From NCBI GenBank assembly GCA_903927685.1, contig CAIYOB010000456.1:1-17899 (forward strand): a DNA stretch of 17,899 nt, given 5' to 3'. Both the position numbers and the translations under genes were made by a program. Below are positions 1-7,504 of this stretch, piece after piece. Each line of letters opens with the position of its first letter. Positions within the stretch are counted from its first letter, which is position 1. The notes under the pieces were generated by a model. The model did no database searches. It was not told where the DNA came from and saw only the letters and a program-made list of their open reading frames with translations. Source of the DNA: an uncultured Planctomycetaceae bacterium (GTDB lineage Bacteria > Planctomycetota > Planctomycetia > Pirellulales > Pirellulaceae).

Positions 1-336
1 GTCATCGTCAGCCTCAAAGCTTCGGGCGATCAGGTCACGCAAGTGAAGTTGGAAGGTTACTCGGCCGCTTTCCGCGCGGCGATGAAGAAGGAGGCCGCCG
101 CCGCTCAGGCAAAGCAGGACGCCGAAGCGAAGGCCGCCGCGCAGGCAGAAGCGGAGAGGGCCAAGGAGTTTGAAGAGGTTTCCAAGCGTCAAGATGCGAT
201 GATCAACCGCGCGATTGGTGACGTCTTGAAGGAAGCGACGAAGCCCTCGAAACAGACAGACCTGTCCAAGGAGATTCAAGCGGAGGTCAACTCGCAACTC
301 GAAAAGGCCCGGAAGGGCGCTGGGGCAAAAGATTAA
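1..336 (+). CDS. C-terminal fragment of a hypothetical protein with a charged coiled coil
   Basis: The frame is open from base 1 to the TAA at 334-336, so this is the last 111 residues of a gene that begins outside the window. A GTG at 43 could be read as a start, but the frame continues to the left edge without a stop, so a truncated gene is more likely. Residues about 25-60 are a run of Ala, Lys, Glu and Gln typical of a helical coiled coil. The tail is also charged and ends in Lys-Asp. I recognise no catalytic motif or family. It is the only gene on the plus strand and converges on the oxidoreductase gene at 432, with a hairpin between them. Function unknown. Confidence 0.6.
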   Translation, partial: VIVSLKASGDQVTQVKLEGYSAAFRAAMKKEAAAAQAKQDAEAKAAAQAEAERAKEFEEVSKRQDAMINRAIGDVLKEATKPSKQTDLSKEIQAEVNSQLEKARKGAGAKD

Positions 337-346
337 GACGACCCAA

Positions 347-379
347 GCGAGCCCCCGGTTTTCCCCTCGGGAGGCTCGC
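347..379. terminator. Hairpin between convergent genes, possible bidirectional terminator
   Basis: GCGAGCC (347-353) pairs with GGCTCGC (373-379), and CCCG (354-357) pairs with CGGG (368-371), leaving a single bulged A and a 10-base loop. It lies in the 95-base gap between two converging genes, where a shared terminator would be expected. There is no clear T-run on either side, so termination is an inference from position. The right arm and its flank also match the palindrome at 11607-11678, so this may be a worn copy of a dispersed repeat. Confidence 0.45.
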
Positions 380-431
380 TGCGCTCGACCCCAGGCACCA
401 ACACTTGGCGTTGGCGGCAGGGGCCGGCCGG

Positions 432-1862
432 TCAGACCGTGACCTCGGGGACCTCGAACGGCTGGCGATAGGAGCCTTTCACCAGCTCGTTGGCCCGGGC
501 GTTGTCCTTAAAGCACTCGCGGTCCGGTTCGCTCTCCAGCCACGGTCCCAGGGTCGATTCGCCCGGATCGATGTCGTGGGCCTTGAGATGCTCCAGGTAC
601 CGGTCGACCATCTCTTGGAACACGGGCAGATCGCCGATCTGGGCTCGCATGTCGGCAACCGAGGCCCGCTGGCCCAGGCGATAGGAGATATTGCCGGCGT
701 GGCAGATATTGGTGGACAGATGGCCCTCCAGCACTTCGGCGTTCAAGTCCTCGCGTTTGCCGCTCCGCAGGGCGCGGACGAAGTTGCCGAAGTGATCTTC
801 CTTGCCGCTGAATCGCTTGATCTCTTTGCCGCTGTTGTCGCAGGCCAGGCCGGAGTGCAGCATCACGGAGCCGCCTTCGCACTGGACGCACGTATCCACG
901 CCGCTGCCGCGGAACGAGGGCATCTTCTCGGTGTCCTTGCCCGCCCGCAGGTTGTGGACCTCGTACAGGATCGGAGCCGACGGATAGTCATAGTACATCA
1001 ATTGCGTGTTCGGGACGTCGCCGGCGTCGTTGAAGGTGAACCGGCCGCCGATGCTCATCACACGCCGCGGCAGGCTGGTTTCGCCCAGCAGCCAGCGGGC
1101 CACATCGATCTCGTGGACGCCCTGGTTGCACGATTCGCCGTCGCCCATGTTCCAGGTAAAGCTGCAGTCGTACTGGATGCGGTTGCGGTAGATCGGCTCC
1201 TTGCGAGCCGGCCCGCACCACAGGTCGTAGTCGAGCGTTTCCGGAATCGGCAGCGGCTCGCTGCGCTTGCCGATGGACGTGCGCGCCTTGTTCGCAAAGC
1301 AGACGATGTACTGGATCTTGCCCAGTTGTCCCGAGCGGATGTACTGAATGGCCTGATGGTCCGTGTCCCGCGAACGGGCTTGGGTGCCGATCTGCACCAG
1401 GCGGTTGTACTTGCGGGCCGCGTTGACCATCTGCCGGCCCTCCCAGATGTAGTGTGCCAGGGGCTTTTCCACGTACACGTGCCGCCCCGTCTCGCAGGCC
1501 CAGATCGTCGGCAGCGAGTGCCAGTACTGCATCGTGGCCACCGTGATCACATCCAAGTCCTTGCGGTCCATCAACTGACGCACGTCGGCCACTTCGGCCG
1601 GCCGGTAGCCGAACTTCGCCTCGACACGCTTGGCAAACGCAGCCACCCGTTCGCGGTCGGGATCGCAGACTGCCGCGATGCGGACGCCGGGCTGCGGCCC
1701 GAACGAATCCACGTGCGTGCCTCCCCGGACGCCGCAACCGACGATGGCGAAACGAAGCTCTTCGTTCGCTCCCCGAACGCGCGAACTGGCGACCAGCGGC
1801 AGAGCCAGCGAGGCGGCCGCGGCGGACGAACGACGCAGGAATTGACGGCGGGTGACAGACAT
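432..1862 (-). CDS. Tat-exported Gfo/Idh/MocA family oxidoreductase
   Basis: This is a 476-residue NAD(P)-dependent oxidoreductase of the Gfo/Idh/MocA family, whose members usually act on sugars, inositols or their derivatives. The N-terminus carries a twin-arginine signal (RRQFLRR, residues 5-11) followed by an Ala/Leu-rich stretch, so it is probably exported folded with its cofactor. The Rossmann glycine motif VGCGVRG is at residues 41-47, the family signature VEKP with its catalytic Lys at K133 at 131-134, and a GVHEID segment with H250 and D253 fits the usual His/Asp site. I chose the ATG at 1862 because the Tat signal starts there and AGGAG lies 7 bases upstream; the frame opens further, to 2087, but that part looks non-coding. 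The substrate cannot be told from sequence. Paralogues of this type are numerous in planctomycetes. Confidence 0.93.
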   Translation of the reverse strand: MSVTRRQFLRRSSAAAASLALPLVASSRVRGANEELRFAIVGCGVRGGTHVDSFGPQPGVRIAAVCDPDRERVAAFAKRVEAKFGYRPAEVADVRQLMDRKDLDVITVATMQYWHSLPTIWACETGRHVYVEKPLAHYIWEGRQMVNAARKYNRLVQIGTQARSRDTDHQAIQYIRSGQLGKIQYIVCFANKARTSIGKRSEPLPIPETLDYDLWCGPARKEPIYRNRIQYDCSFTWNMGDGESCNQGVHEIDVARWLLGETSLPRRVMSIGGRFTFNDAGDVPNTQLMYYDYPSAPILYEVHNLRAGKDTEKMPSFRGSGVDTCVQCEGGSVMLHSGLACDNSGKEIKRFSGKEDHFGNFVRALRSGKREDLNAEVLEGHLSTNICHAGNISYRLGQRASVADMRAQIGDLPVFQEMVDRYLEHLKAHDIDPGESTLGPWLESEPDRECFKDNARANELVKGSYRQPFEVPEVTV

Positions 1863-1893
1863 GGCGGGGCTCCTAAGCAAGGGAAAGTCGTGT

Positions 1894-1942
1894 CGAGGTC
1901 CCGGGGCCTGCTGTTCCGGGAACAGACCAGGCCGAGGTCCCG
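1894..1942. promoter_or_regulatory. Symmetric palindrome plus direct repeats in the oxidoreductase leader
   Basis: The perfect inverted repeat CTGTTCC-G-GGAACAG occupies 1911-1925. Two identical copies of CGAGGTCCCG, at 1894-1903 and 1933-1942, sit at equal distances on either side of its centre at 1918. CCTG (1907-1910) and CAGG (1928-1931) add partial outer symmetry. The array lies between a candidate promoter (1943-1971) and the oxidoreductase start at 1862, so it could be a repressor operator or an RNA hairpin in the 5' leader. No regulator gene is next to it. Confidence 0.4.
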
Positions 1943-1971
1943 ATTCTACGCTGGTTCGCAGAGAAACGCAA
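1943..1971 (-). promoter_or_regulatory. Candidate sigma-70-type promoter for the oxidoreductase gene
   Basis: Reading the minus strand, a -35-like TTGCGT (1966-1971) is followed after 17 bases by a -10-like TAGAAT (1943-1948). The -10 matches five of six consensus bases and the -35 matches three. It sits just outside the stop codon of the upstream dehydrogenase gene and would give a leader of roughly 75 bases. The match is good for a GC-rich region, but planctomycete promoter rules are poorly known to me. Confidence 0.4.
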
Positions 1972-1974
1972 ACT

Positions 1975-3309
1975 TCAGGATTGCCGCTTGCCATAGAACG
2001 ATGCGCCTGAATGAGCCATTTCCTGCAGGCGTGGGACGGGCTGGGCGCGCGGGCCCAGATACTGCAGCGTGCCGAACAGCTCGACAATTCGCGCCGCCCC
2101 CAGTTGGTCGGCCCAGAACAGCAGGCCGCCGCGCGCGGCGGGGAATCCGAACCCCAGCGTCACGGCCAAATCGATCTGCCCGGCGTCGCGCACGCTGCCC
2201 CGTTGCAGCATGCGGGTCGCTTCCTGGAGCATCGGCATCAGCAGCCGCAGGACGATCGTGTCGGCCGTGTGCGGCCGCGGCTCCTGAGGCCAGCGGGCCA
2301 GCGCCCGGGCCAGGGCCGGATTCAGGCGGCTCGGCCGCGTGTCCGCCCCCTCGTACAGGAAGAAGCCGGCCTGCGTCTTGCGCCCCAGCTGCTTCGCCTT
2401 GACCATGGCCACCAGCAGCGGCGAACGGACCACCAGATCGGCGGAACTGCCGGACATGGTCCAAGCGCATTCGAGCGCCGTGTCCAGGCCGATCTCGTCC
2501 AGCAGCCGCAACGGCCCCAGCAGCATGCCGAAGGCTTCCGCCGCGGCTTCGACCTGGCCGACGCTCGCGCCTTCGGTCAGCAACTGCATCGCTTCCGCCA
2601 GATACGGAACCAGCAGCCGGTTGACCAGAAAGCCGGGGGCATCGGCGACGACTAACGGCAAGTGCTCGATCGCGTTGGCAAAACGGACGGCCGCGGCGAT
2701 CGTCGCGGGGCGCGTCTTTTCGCCGCGAATGATCTCGATCATCGGAGCCTGGCCGATTGGCAGGAAAAAGTGGCACCCGCACAGTCGCCCGGGATCGCGC
2801 AACGGCGCCGACAGCTTGGCCAGGGGAAGGGTGGACGTATTCGACGCGACGATCGTGTCGGCAGCCAACAGCGGCTCCAGTTCGCCCAGCAATTGCACCT
2901 TGACCGCCAGTTCTTCGACCACGGACTCGACCACCAACGGGCACCTGGCGGCCGCCGCCAGGTCCCGACTGGTCTGCACCAGCGTCCCGAGCGTCTCCGC
3001 GGGCACCGGCATGCCCCCAGTCGCCGCGTTCAACCGCGCGGCGATCCGCTGCGGCGCTGCGGCGACCGCCTGTTCGTCTTTGTCGACGACCACCACCGGA
3101 ACCCCGCAGCGGACGGCGGAGGCGGCGATGAAGGACCCCATCACGCCGGCGCCGATGATGCCCACGGACGCAGGCTTGCCGGTTTCCGCGGCCTTGTCCG
3201 CCACCGCCGCTTGTCGCCGTTCGGCAGCCATCAGTTCCTGGACGTGTCGCAACGCGACCTGGGGCGGGACGGGAAACTCGGCCAACGAACCGCCTGAATC
3301 CTGCGGCAT
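1975..3309 (-). CDS. Stand-alone 3-hydroxyacyl-CoA dehydrogenase (FadB/FadJ C-terminal-half type)
   Basis: The 444-residue protein should oxidise L-3-hydroxyacyl-CoA to 3-ketoacyl-CoA with NAD in fatty-acid beta-oxidation. The NAD-binding motif GAGVMG is at 53-58, the SNTST loop at 156-160, the catalytic dyad is H180 with E192, and N230 lies in the FLVNR segment. A second dehydrogenase C-terminal domain follows, with a GFGFP...RGG segment at 386-394. The first 45 residues resemble the linker that precedes the dehydrogenase in fused FadB/FadJ, but no enoyl-CoA hydratase domain is encoded upstream. The usual HFFNP motif reads HFFLP at 180-184. I chose the ATG at 3309; the frame reaches 3423 but the extra 38 residues have no family character. 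The ribosome site is only a G-run. Confidence 0.9.
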   Translation of the reverse strand: MPQDSGGSLAEFPVPPQVALRHVQELMAAERRQAAVADKAAETGKPASVGIIGAGVMGSFIAASAVRCGVPVVVVDKDEQAVAAAPQRIAARLNAATGGMPVPAETLGTLVQTSRDLAAAARCPLVVESVVEELAVKVQLLGELEPLLAADTIVASNTSTLPLAKLSAPLRDPGRLCGCHFFLPIGQAPMIEIIRGEKTRPATIAAAVRFANAIEHLPLVVADAPGFLVNRLLVPYLAEAMQLLTEGASVGQVEAAAEAFGMLLGPLRLLDEIGLDTALECAWTMSGSSADLVVRSPLLVAMVKAKQLGRKTQAGFFLYEGADTRPSRLNPALARALARWPQEPRPHTADTIVLRLLMPMLQEATRMLQRGSVRDAGQIDLAVTLGFGFPAARGGLLFWADQLGAARIVELFGTLQYLGPRAQPVPRLQEMAHSGASFYGKRQS

Positions 3310-3444
3310 ATCTAACCCCCGGTTGATGAACGTCAACACGAATTCACGCCTCGAAGGAGCAACCGGTTCTCGGCAAGAAGGCACTCCGGAACAGCTTGTC
3401 ACCCGCCAAGGCATCCTCTCCACTGGAACAGCGGTGGATGGCTA

Positions 3445-3473
3445 AGCATAAGCCGTCTTGCGGGGCTTCGCAA
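3445..3473 (-). promoter_or_regulatory. Candidate promoter for the dehydrogenase gene
   Basis: On the minus strand TTGCGA (3468-3473) and TATGCT (3445-3450) are separated by 17 bases; each matches four of six consensus positions. It would give a leader of about 130 bases before the ATG at 3309. The match is modest, and the -35 lies in one arm of a small hairpin (TTGCG 3458-3462, CGCAA 3469-3473). Confidence 0.25.
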
Positions 3474-3522
3474 CCGTTCCCGGGGGCGTCCCGAGGGCGG
3501 CGTGTCGGATCGACGCGGAGAT

Positions 3523-3545
3523 TCCCCGGATTCACGATCCGGGGA
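3523..3545. terminator. Perfect 9-bp hairpin downstream of the sulfatase pair
   Basis: TCCCCGGAT and ATCCGGGGA form a perfect 9-bp stem with a 5-base loop, about 80 bases past the stop codon of the last sulfatase gene in transcription order. There is no T-run after it in the direction of transcription; a short run of three T lies on the plus-strand side. It may stop transcription or protect a 3' end, but it could equally be part of a dispersed repeat. Confidence 0.4.
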
Positions 3546-3563
3546 TTTCGCCATGTCGCGCTA

Positions 3564-3587
3564 CCGTAACCCGAAGCGTCAGCGAGG
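3564..3587. repeat. Dispersed repeat unit of a planctomycete type
   Basis: The core TAACCCGAAGCGTCAGCGAG is one I recall as very common between genes in planctomycete genomes. Only one copy is in this window, so the call rests on memory and not on a repeat visible here. It is not inside any gene. Confidence 0.4.
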
Positions 3588-3626
3588 ACAGCCAGTTGCC
3601 TGCACCCGGCGGACGACCGACTGCGT

Positions 3627-4970
3627 TCAGGGCTTCTGCCACGGCGTCGCGCCGCCGCGTTGGATCTCGGCCCGCAGCGCGGCGCCCAGCTCGTTGACGA
3701 CCTTCCGGTGCGTGGCCGCCAGGTTCTCGCGCTCCTGTGGATCGTTCTTCAGGTTGTACAGCTCCAGCGGGCTGTAGGGATCGTTTTGCAGCAGTTTCCA
3801 CTCGCCGCGGATGAGCGCCTCGTAGGCCTTGCCGCCATACGCGGGTCCGCCCTCGCGGCGGACGAAGTACAAGTCGCGCGGCGCGGCGAGCGTACCGCCG
3901 TTCAGGATCGGGACCAGACTGAGCGCATCGAGGTCCGCGGCCGGCGCCGCGCCGGCCAGTTCCAAGAAGGTCGGGAACAGGTCGAAGTTCAGCCCGGCGT
4001 AGTCGCTGTGCGAGCCCGGCTGGACGTGCCCCGGCCAGCGGACCAGGAACGGCACACGCAGACCACCGTCATAGTGACTTTGCTTGCCGTCCCGCCACGG
4101 ATCGTTGTTCTGAGCGTGCGGCAGCGAGCCGCCGTTGTCGGCGGTGAACGCGACCAGCGTGTTCTGTTCCAGTCCCGCCTCGCGAAGCGCCGCCAAGACC
4201 CGCCCGATGCCCTCGTCCAGGTGCTCGACCAGGGCGACGTTCCGGGCCCGCTTGTCGTCCAGTTGCGGCGCCCGCGCCCGGACCTTGGCCAGCCACGCGT
4301 CCGGCGGCTCGATCGGGAAGTGCGGCGCGTTGTAGGCCAGGTACAGGAAGAACGGCTGGTCCGGCTGCCGAGCCCGCGCGCGGACGTACTCGACGGCCCA
4401 GGCGGTGAACAAGTCGGTGGCATGGCCCTCCGCCTCGATCGCCTGGCCGTTGCGGCGCAGGTAGTTAATCCCGTGCCGCAGGTGCGTCGTGTAGCTGTCC
4501 ATCATGTCGCCCAGGAACCCGTGGAAGAAATCGAAGCCCCGTTCGTTGGGCGTATTAGGCGACTCCAGCCCCAGATGCCACTTGCCGACGATCGCCGTGT
4601 GATAACCGACCTGCTTCAATTCGTCGGCCAGGGTCGGCACGCCGGGGGCCAGGTAGCCCCACGAGTCCGCCGCCTGCGTCCGGATGACGCCCGGCACGCC
4701 GACCCGGTCCGGGTATCGGCCAGTCAGCAGCGCCGCCCGCGACGGCGAGCACACGGTGCAATTGGCGCGCATCGTCGTGAACCGCAGACCCTCGGCCGCG
4801 ATCCGGTCGATGTTCGGCGTTTGCACGTCCGACGCATGGTACGTCGACACGTCGCCGTAGCCGAGATCGTCAGCGATGATCAGCAGGAAATTGGGCCGGT
4901 CCGCGGCGGCCGACGAAACAACGCCGGCCAGCAGGGCCAGAACGGCAACAGCGGGTCGAGAGGCGATCAT
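3627..4970 (-). CDS. Secreted sulfatase (arylsulfatase type, CSPSR)
   Basis: This 447-residue formylglycine-dependent sulfatase should hydrolyse sulfate esters, probably on a polysaccharide, outside the cytoplasm. A signal peptide covers about residues 1-23. The calcium-binding Asp pair D34-D35, the maturation motif CSPSR with Cys74 as formylglycine precursor, K130 and H132 in the GKWH motif, H217 in APHFP, D278-N279 and K296 in GKQSHYDGG are all present, so it looks fully active. A sulfatase C-terminal domain ends near residue 447. Its start lies two bases after the stop of the upstream sulfatase and has only a weak ribosome site, which suggests translation coupled to that gene. The substrate is not predictable from the motifs. 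No formylglycine-generating enzyme is encoded in this window. Confidence 0.95.
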   Translation of the reverse strand: MIASRPAVAVLALLAGVVSSAAADRPNFLLIIADDLGYGDVSTYHASDVQTPNIDRIAAEGLRFTTMRANCTVCSPSRAALLTGRYPDRVGVPGVIRTQAADSWGYLAPGVPTLADELKQVGYHTAIVGKWHLGLESPNTPNERGFDFFHGFLGDMMDSYTTHLRHGINYLRRNGQAIEAEGHATDLFTAWAVEYVRARARQPDQPFFLYLAYNAPHFPIEPPDAWLAKVRARAPQLDDKRARNVALVEHLDEGIGRVLAALREAGLEQNTLVAFTADNGGSLPHAQNNDPWRDGKQSHYDGGLRVPFLVRWPGHVQPGSHSDYAGLNFDLFPTFLELAGAAPAADLDALSLVPILNGGTLAAPRDLYFVRREGGPAYGGKAYEALIRGEWKLLQNDPYSPLELYNLKNDPQERENLAATHRKVVNELGAALRAEIQRGGATPWQKP

Positions 4971-4972
4971 GC

Positions 4973-6556
4973 TCAGGCTTTCCTCTTGGTCTTCCCTGGG
5001 ACTTTGTTCTTGGCCCGTTCCGGCGTTGGGACGGAACCCAAACCGTCGTCAGGCTGGTTCCATTGACGCCAGGGATCTCCTAAACGCCGCATCTCGGCCA
5101 GCAGCAGGTCCTGCATTTCCTGCAGCTTGGCCGCGTACGCGGGATCGCCGGCCAGGTTGACTTGCTTCGCCGCGGGCTGGACGCCGGTCAGAGCGACCAC
5201 GTCGGCTGCGTGATGTTCCGCCAGGAACTCGAGCGGGTTGTCCGCCAGGTTGAACAGCTGGACGTGCCGCGACTGACCCTCGTAGGCGTCGTACTGGATC
5301 AGTTTCCAGTCACCCTGCTTGACGCACCGCATGCCCGGTTTGGAGCCGCCGTTGTAGACGCCGTACAGGACGTCGCGGATCGTCTGCCGTCGGCCTTCGA
5401 GTACGGGCTTGAAGCTGAGTCCCTCGTTGGTCTCGGGCGGTTGGATCCCGGCCACGTCGCACAGCGTAGCCAGCACGTCCAGCAGGTAGATATTGCCTTC
5501 GGCCCGCGACCCGGCCGGAATGCCAGGGCCTTGGATCAGGAACGGCACGCGCCAGGTGTGCTGGTACAGGTTCTGCTTGCCCTGCAAACCGTGTCGGCCG
5601 ATGGCGATGCCGTGGTCAGCCGTGTAGAAGACGTAGGTATTCTCCAGTTCGCCCATCTCTTGCAGCCGCCGTAGCACGCGGCCGATCTGAATGTCGATGT
5701 TCTCGACGCAGGCGAACTCGCGTCCCAACTCGTTGCGGATCGTGAGCGGATCGCGGTGCTCCCACACGCCGCTAACCGCGACCTCGTCCCGGACGTCGTC
5801 ATGCCCGTGGGGGAAGGGATGCGCCGGCAGGTCGTTCGCCGGCAACGGCGGCTGCTTGGGATCCGCCGGCGGCAGCGACTGGCGGTCGGCGTGATTCACG
5901 GCCCCGTACTTGGCCAGCAACTCGGGCTTGCCGTCGCGGGTGTCGTGCGGATGCGAAAAGCCGTAGTAGATCAGGAATGGCCGCGTGTCTTTCGCGGACT
6001 CGCGGTCGCGCAGGTAGTTCAGCACCTGTTCCGCGTGCCACGCGCTGCCGGATTCGTCGTCGCCGCCGCGTTTGGTCGCATCGTGCCGCACCTGGAACAG
6101 CTTATTCGCCGCCTCGTAGCTGTTGCCCATCTTGCAGGTGCGCATCGTGGCATAGCCAGCCCGATTAAAGACCGCGGGCAGCGTATTCTCTTCCAGGTTC
6201 GGCGGGCATTTTCCCTGGGCCAGCGCGCCGGGCGCGATCGGCAGCCGCCAGACCGTACGGCCGCTCATGATCATGTGCCGGGACGGCGAGCAGACGGCGC
6301 CGGAAAACGAGCCCATGTGATAGGCGCCGTCCAGGACCATGCCCTGGGCCGCCAGCCGGTCCAGGTTTGGCGTCTGCAGCGGCGACTGGGGATCGTAGAC
6401 CTTCAAGTCCCAAGGCGACTGGTCGTCGACCAGGATGAACAGGATATTGGGCCGGCGGGCTTCCCCGGCAGCTGCGTTTGTGCCCGGGACAGCAAGCAGT
6501 GCCCAGAGACCAAGCAGGGCAACTAGGCCCCAGCGGATGCGTGTGGTGGTCGGCAA
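4973..6556 (-). CDS. Secreted sulfatase with TTG start (CSPSR)
   Basis: The protein is 527 residues from the TTG at 6556. I chose this start because GGAGG (6565-6569) lies 8 bases upstream and the first residues then form a clean signal peptide (about 1-30). The nearest upstream start would add 149 residues of Ser/Gly/Arg-rich sequence read from intergenic DNA, and the first downstream ATG falls inside the catalytic domain. Sulfatase features are D44-D45, CSPSR with Cys89, K142, the SHPHD segment at 201-205, D314-H315 and K327 in GKQNLY. The D-H-G and GKQNLYQHTWRVP segments resemble choline-sulfatase/heparan-sulfatase-like branches. The tail ends in a Lys/Arg-rich segment. It is the first gene of a two-sulfatase unit and has a possible promoter at 6587-6592. 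Confidence 0.93.
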   Translation of the reverse strand: MPTTTRIRWGLVALLGLWALLAVPGTNAAAGEARRPNILFILVDDQSPWDLKVYDPQSPLQTPNLDRLAAQGMVLDGAYHMGSFSGAVCSPSRHMIMSGRTVWRLPIAPGALAQGKCPPNLEENTLPAVFNRAGYATMRTCKMGNSYEAANKLFQVRHDATKRGGDDESGSAWHAEQVLNYLRDRESAKDTRPFLIYYGFSHPHDTRDGKPELLAKYGAVNHADRQSLPPADPKQPPLPANDLPAHPFPHGHDDVRDEVAVSGVWEHRDPLTIRNELGREFACVENIDIQIGRVLRRLQEMGELENTYVFYTADHGIAIGRHGLQGKQNLYQHTWRVPFLIQGPGIPAGSRAEGNIYLLDVLATLCDVAGIQPPETNEGLSFKPVLEGRRQTIRDVLYGVYNGGSKPGMRCVKQGDWKLIQYDAYEGQSRHVQLFNLADNPLEFLAEHHAADVVALTGVQPAAKQVNLAGDPAYAAKLQEMQDLLLAEMRRLGDPWRQWNQPDDGLGSVPTPERAKNKVPGKTKRKA

Positions 6557-6586
6557 AGTCTGTTCCTCCAAAGTTGGGAAAGTGCA

Positions 6587-6592
6587 ATTATC
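6587..6592 (-). promoter_or_regulatory. Candidate -10 element for the sulfatase pair
   Basis: GATAAT on the minus strand matches five of six -10 consensus bases and would place transcription start about 24 bases before the TTG codon, just upstream of the ribosome site. No good -35 is seen at 16 to 18 bases, so confidence is low. Confidence 0.3.
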
Positions 6593-6622
6593 AGTCCTCA
6601 AGCATGAAGCTGCTCTCTCTGC

Positions 6623-6644
6623 ACCCTCCCGCTTGCGGGAGGGT
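6623..6644. repeat. Intergenic palindrome, CCCTCCCGC/GCGGGAGGG class
   Basis: ACCCTCCCGC, two T, then GCGGGAGGGT form a perfect inverted repeat of 10-bp arms. A second copy of the same core is at 14948-14965. It lies in the 175-base gap between the Uma2-family gene and the sulfatase pair, where it may also end transcription of the former. A further imperfect stem, GACGCGG (6647-6653) with CCGCGTC (6691-6697), follows, and GGCTGG (6704-6709) with CCAGCC (6718-6723) makes a third. Confidence 0.6.
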
Positions 6645-6731
6645 CGGACGCGGTAGCGGCCGGGGAGGATCGCACAGCCACCGCTCCCGTCCGCGTCGAG
6701 GCTGGCTGGAAAAACGCCCAGCCCCCCGCGT

Positions 6732-7466
6732 TCACCGCTCGGGCTCGATCCCAAGCGCCCGCAATTGAGCCGCCAGCCGCTCGGCCCGCTGATGTTCTTG
6801 CTGGGCCTGCTCCTGCTCCCGCTCGGCTCGCCGACGTTCCTGCTCGGCCCGCTGCCGCTCTTGCTGGGCCCGCTGCCGCTCGCGTTCGCTTTCCGCCGCC
6901 AATTCCACGTAGCTGGGCAACGGCCGGCCATCGGGGCGCAAGACCTGCAATTCGCCGCCGCTCCGATCGAACCGCACGCCCAGCCGCGGGCTGACCCAGC
7001 CATCCGGAGCTTCGACCGCCCGCAGAATGTCGTCGCGGCGGATCCAGGCGGTCAAAGCGGCAGTCTCGGGATCGTAGATATAGAATTCCTCGACGCCATA
7101 CCGGTCGTAAAACTGAAACTTGGCGACCAGTTGACCTGCGCGATTGCCTGGCGAAACGATTTCAAACACGACTTGGGGAGCGACGCCGTCCTCCTCCCAC
7201 TGCCGGTACGAGCCCCGGTCGCCTTTCGGCCGGCCGAACACAACCATGACATCGGGCGCCGTCCGAAGTATGTTGTTTCCTTCCTCGGGATACCACAGCA
7301 GGTCCCCGGCCACGAACACCAGGGGATCCTCGCGGAACATCGCATCCAGGCCGCCTTGCAGCGTCTGGATCCAGCGGAATTGCACGGTGTTGTCGGACAT
7401 CGGCTGACCATCACTGTCAGGATACTCGATCTTGCGTTGGCTGCGTGCCACAGTCGCTGTGCTCAT
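6732..7466 (-). CDS. Uma2-family (DUF820) putative PD-(D/E)XK nuclease with coiled-coil tail
   Basis: The 244-residue protein matches the Uma2 family, a nuclease-fold family much expanded in cyanobacteria and planctomycetes and of unclear cellular role. The nuclease core is visible: D72 in APDVMVVFG, the EIV segment with E102, and K116 in KFQFYDRYGVEEFYIYDP. After about residue 190 comes a run of Arg/Glu/Gln/Ala repeats (191-233) that should form a long charged helix, an extension common in planctomycete members. The start at 7466 has GAGG about 10 bases upstream. It stands alone between sulfatase genes and has its own promoter, so it is probably not part of the sulfatase units. No partner toxin, transposase or repeat array is next to it. 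Confidence 0.88.
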   Translation of the reverse strand: MSTATVARSQRKIEYPDSDGQPMSDNTVQFRWIQTLQGGLDAMFREDPLVFVAGDLLWYPEEGNNILRTAPDVMVVFGRPKGDRGSYRQWEEDGVAPQVVFEIVSPGNRAGQLVAKFQFYDRYGVEEFYIYDPETAALTAWIRRDDILRAVEAPDGWVSPRLGVRFDRSGGELQVLRPDGRPLPSYVELAAESERERQRAQQERQRAEQERRRAEREQEQAQQEHQRAERLAAQLRALGIEPER

Positions 7467-7504
7467 GACTTTCCAACCTCGCGGGCGGCGAAGAAACCTG
7501 CCCG

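Larger units (their letters stand above)
3310..3626. other. Gene-free stretch between dehydrogenase and sulfatase genes
   Basis: These 317 bases hold no convincing gene. Short frames here are Arg/Pro/Ala-rich and overlap the palindromes. The stretch contains a candidate promoter (3445-3473), a 9-bp hairpin (3523-3545) and a dispersed-repeat unit (3564-3587). Near the dehydrogenase start there is also a small inverted repeat, GTTGA (3322-3326) with TCAAC (3333-3337). Confidence 0.6.

Noticed and set aside
1863..2087. A 75-residue extension of the oxidoreductase
   Set aside because: It would bury the Tat signal, overlap the dehydrogenase gene and run through the operator-like array; the ATG at 1862 has AGGAG upstream.
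405..2402. A 665-codon open frame on the plus strand
   Set aside because: It lies opposite the oxidoreductase and dehydrogenase genes, both with clear family motifs. Its composition is typical of an antisense frame in GC-rich DNA and it shows no domain.
3660..5066. A 468-codon plus-strand open frame
   Set aside because: It is antisense to a sulfatase with all catalytic motifs; the translation is Arg/Val/Gln-rich and has no recognisable fold.
6704..6723. Hairpin with an A/T run as a terminator of the Uma2-family gene
   Set aside because: The T-run on the transcribed strand lies in the loop, not after the stem, so it does not fit an intrinsic terminator.
6779..6892. Short tandem-like repeats resembling a repeat array
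   Set aside because: They are in-frame codons for Arg, Glu, Gln and Ala of a coiled coil in the Uma2-family protein, not a CRISPR or satellite.
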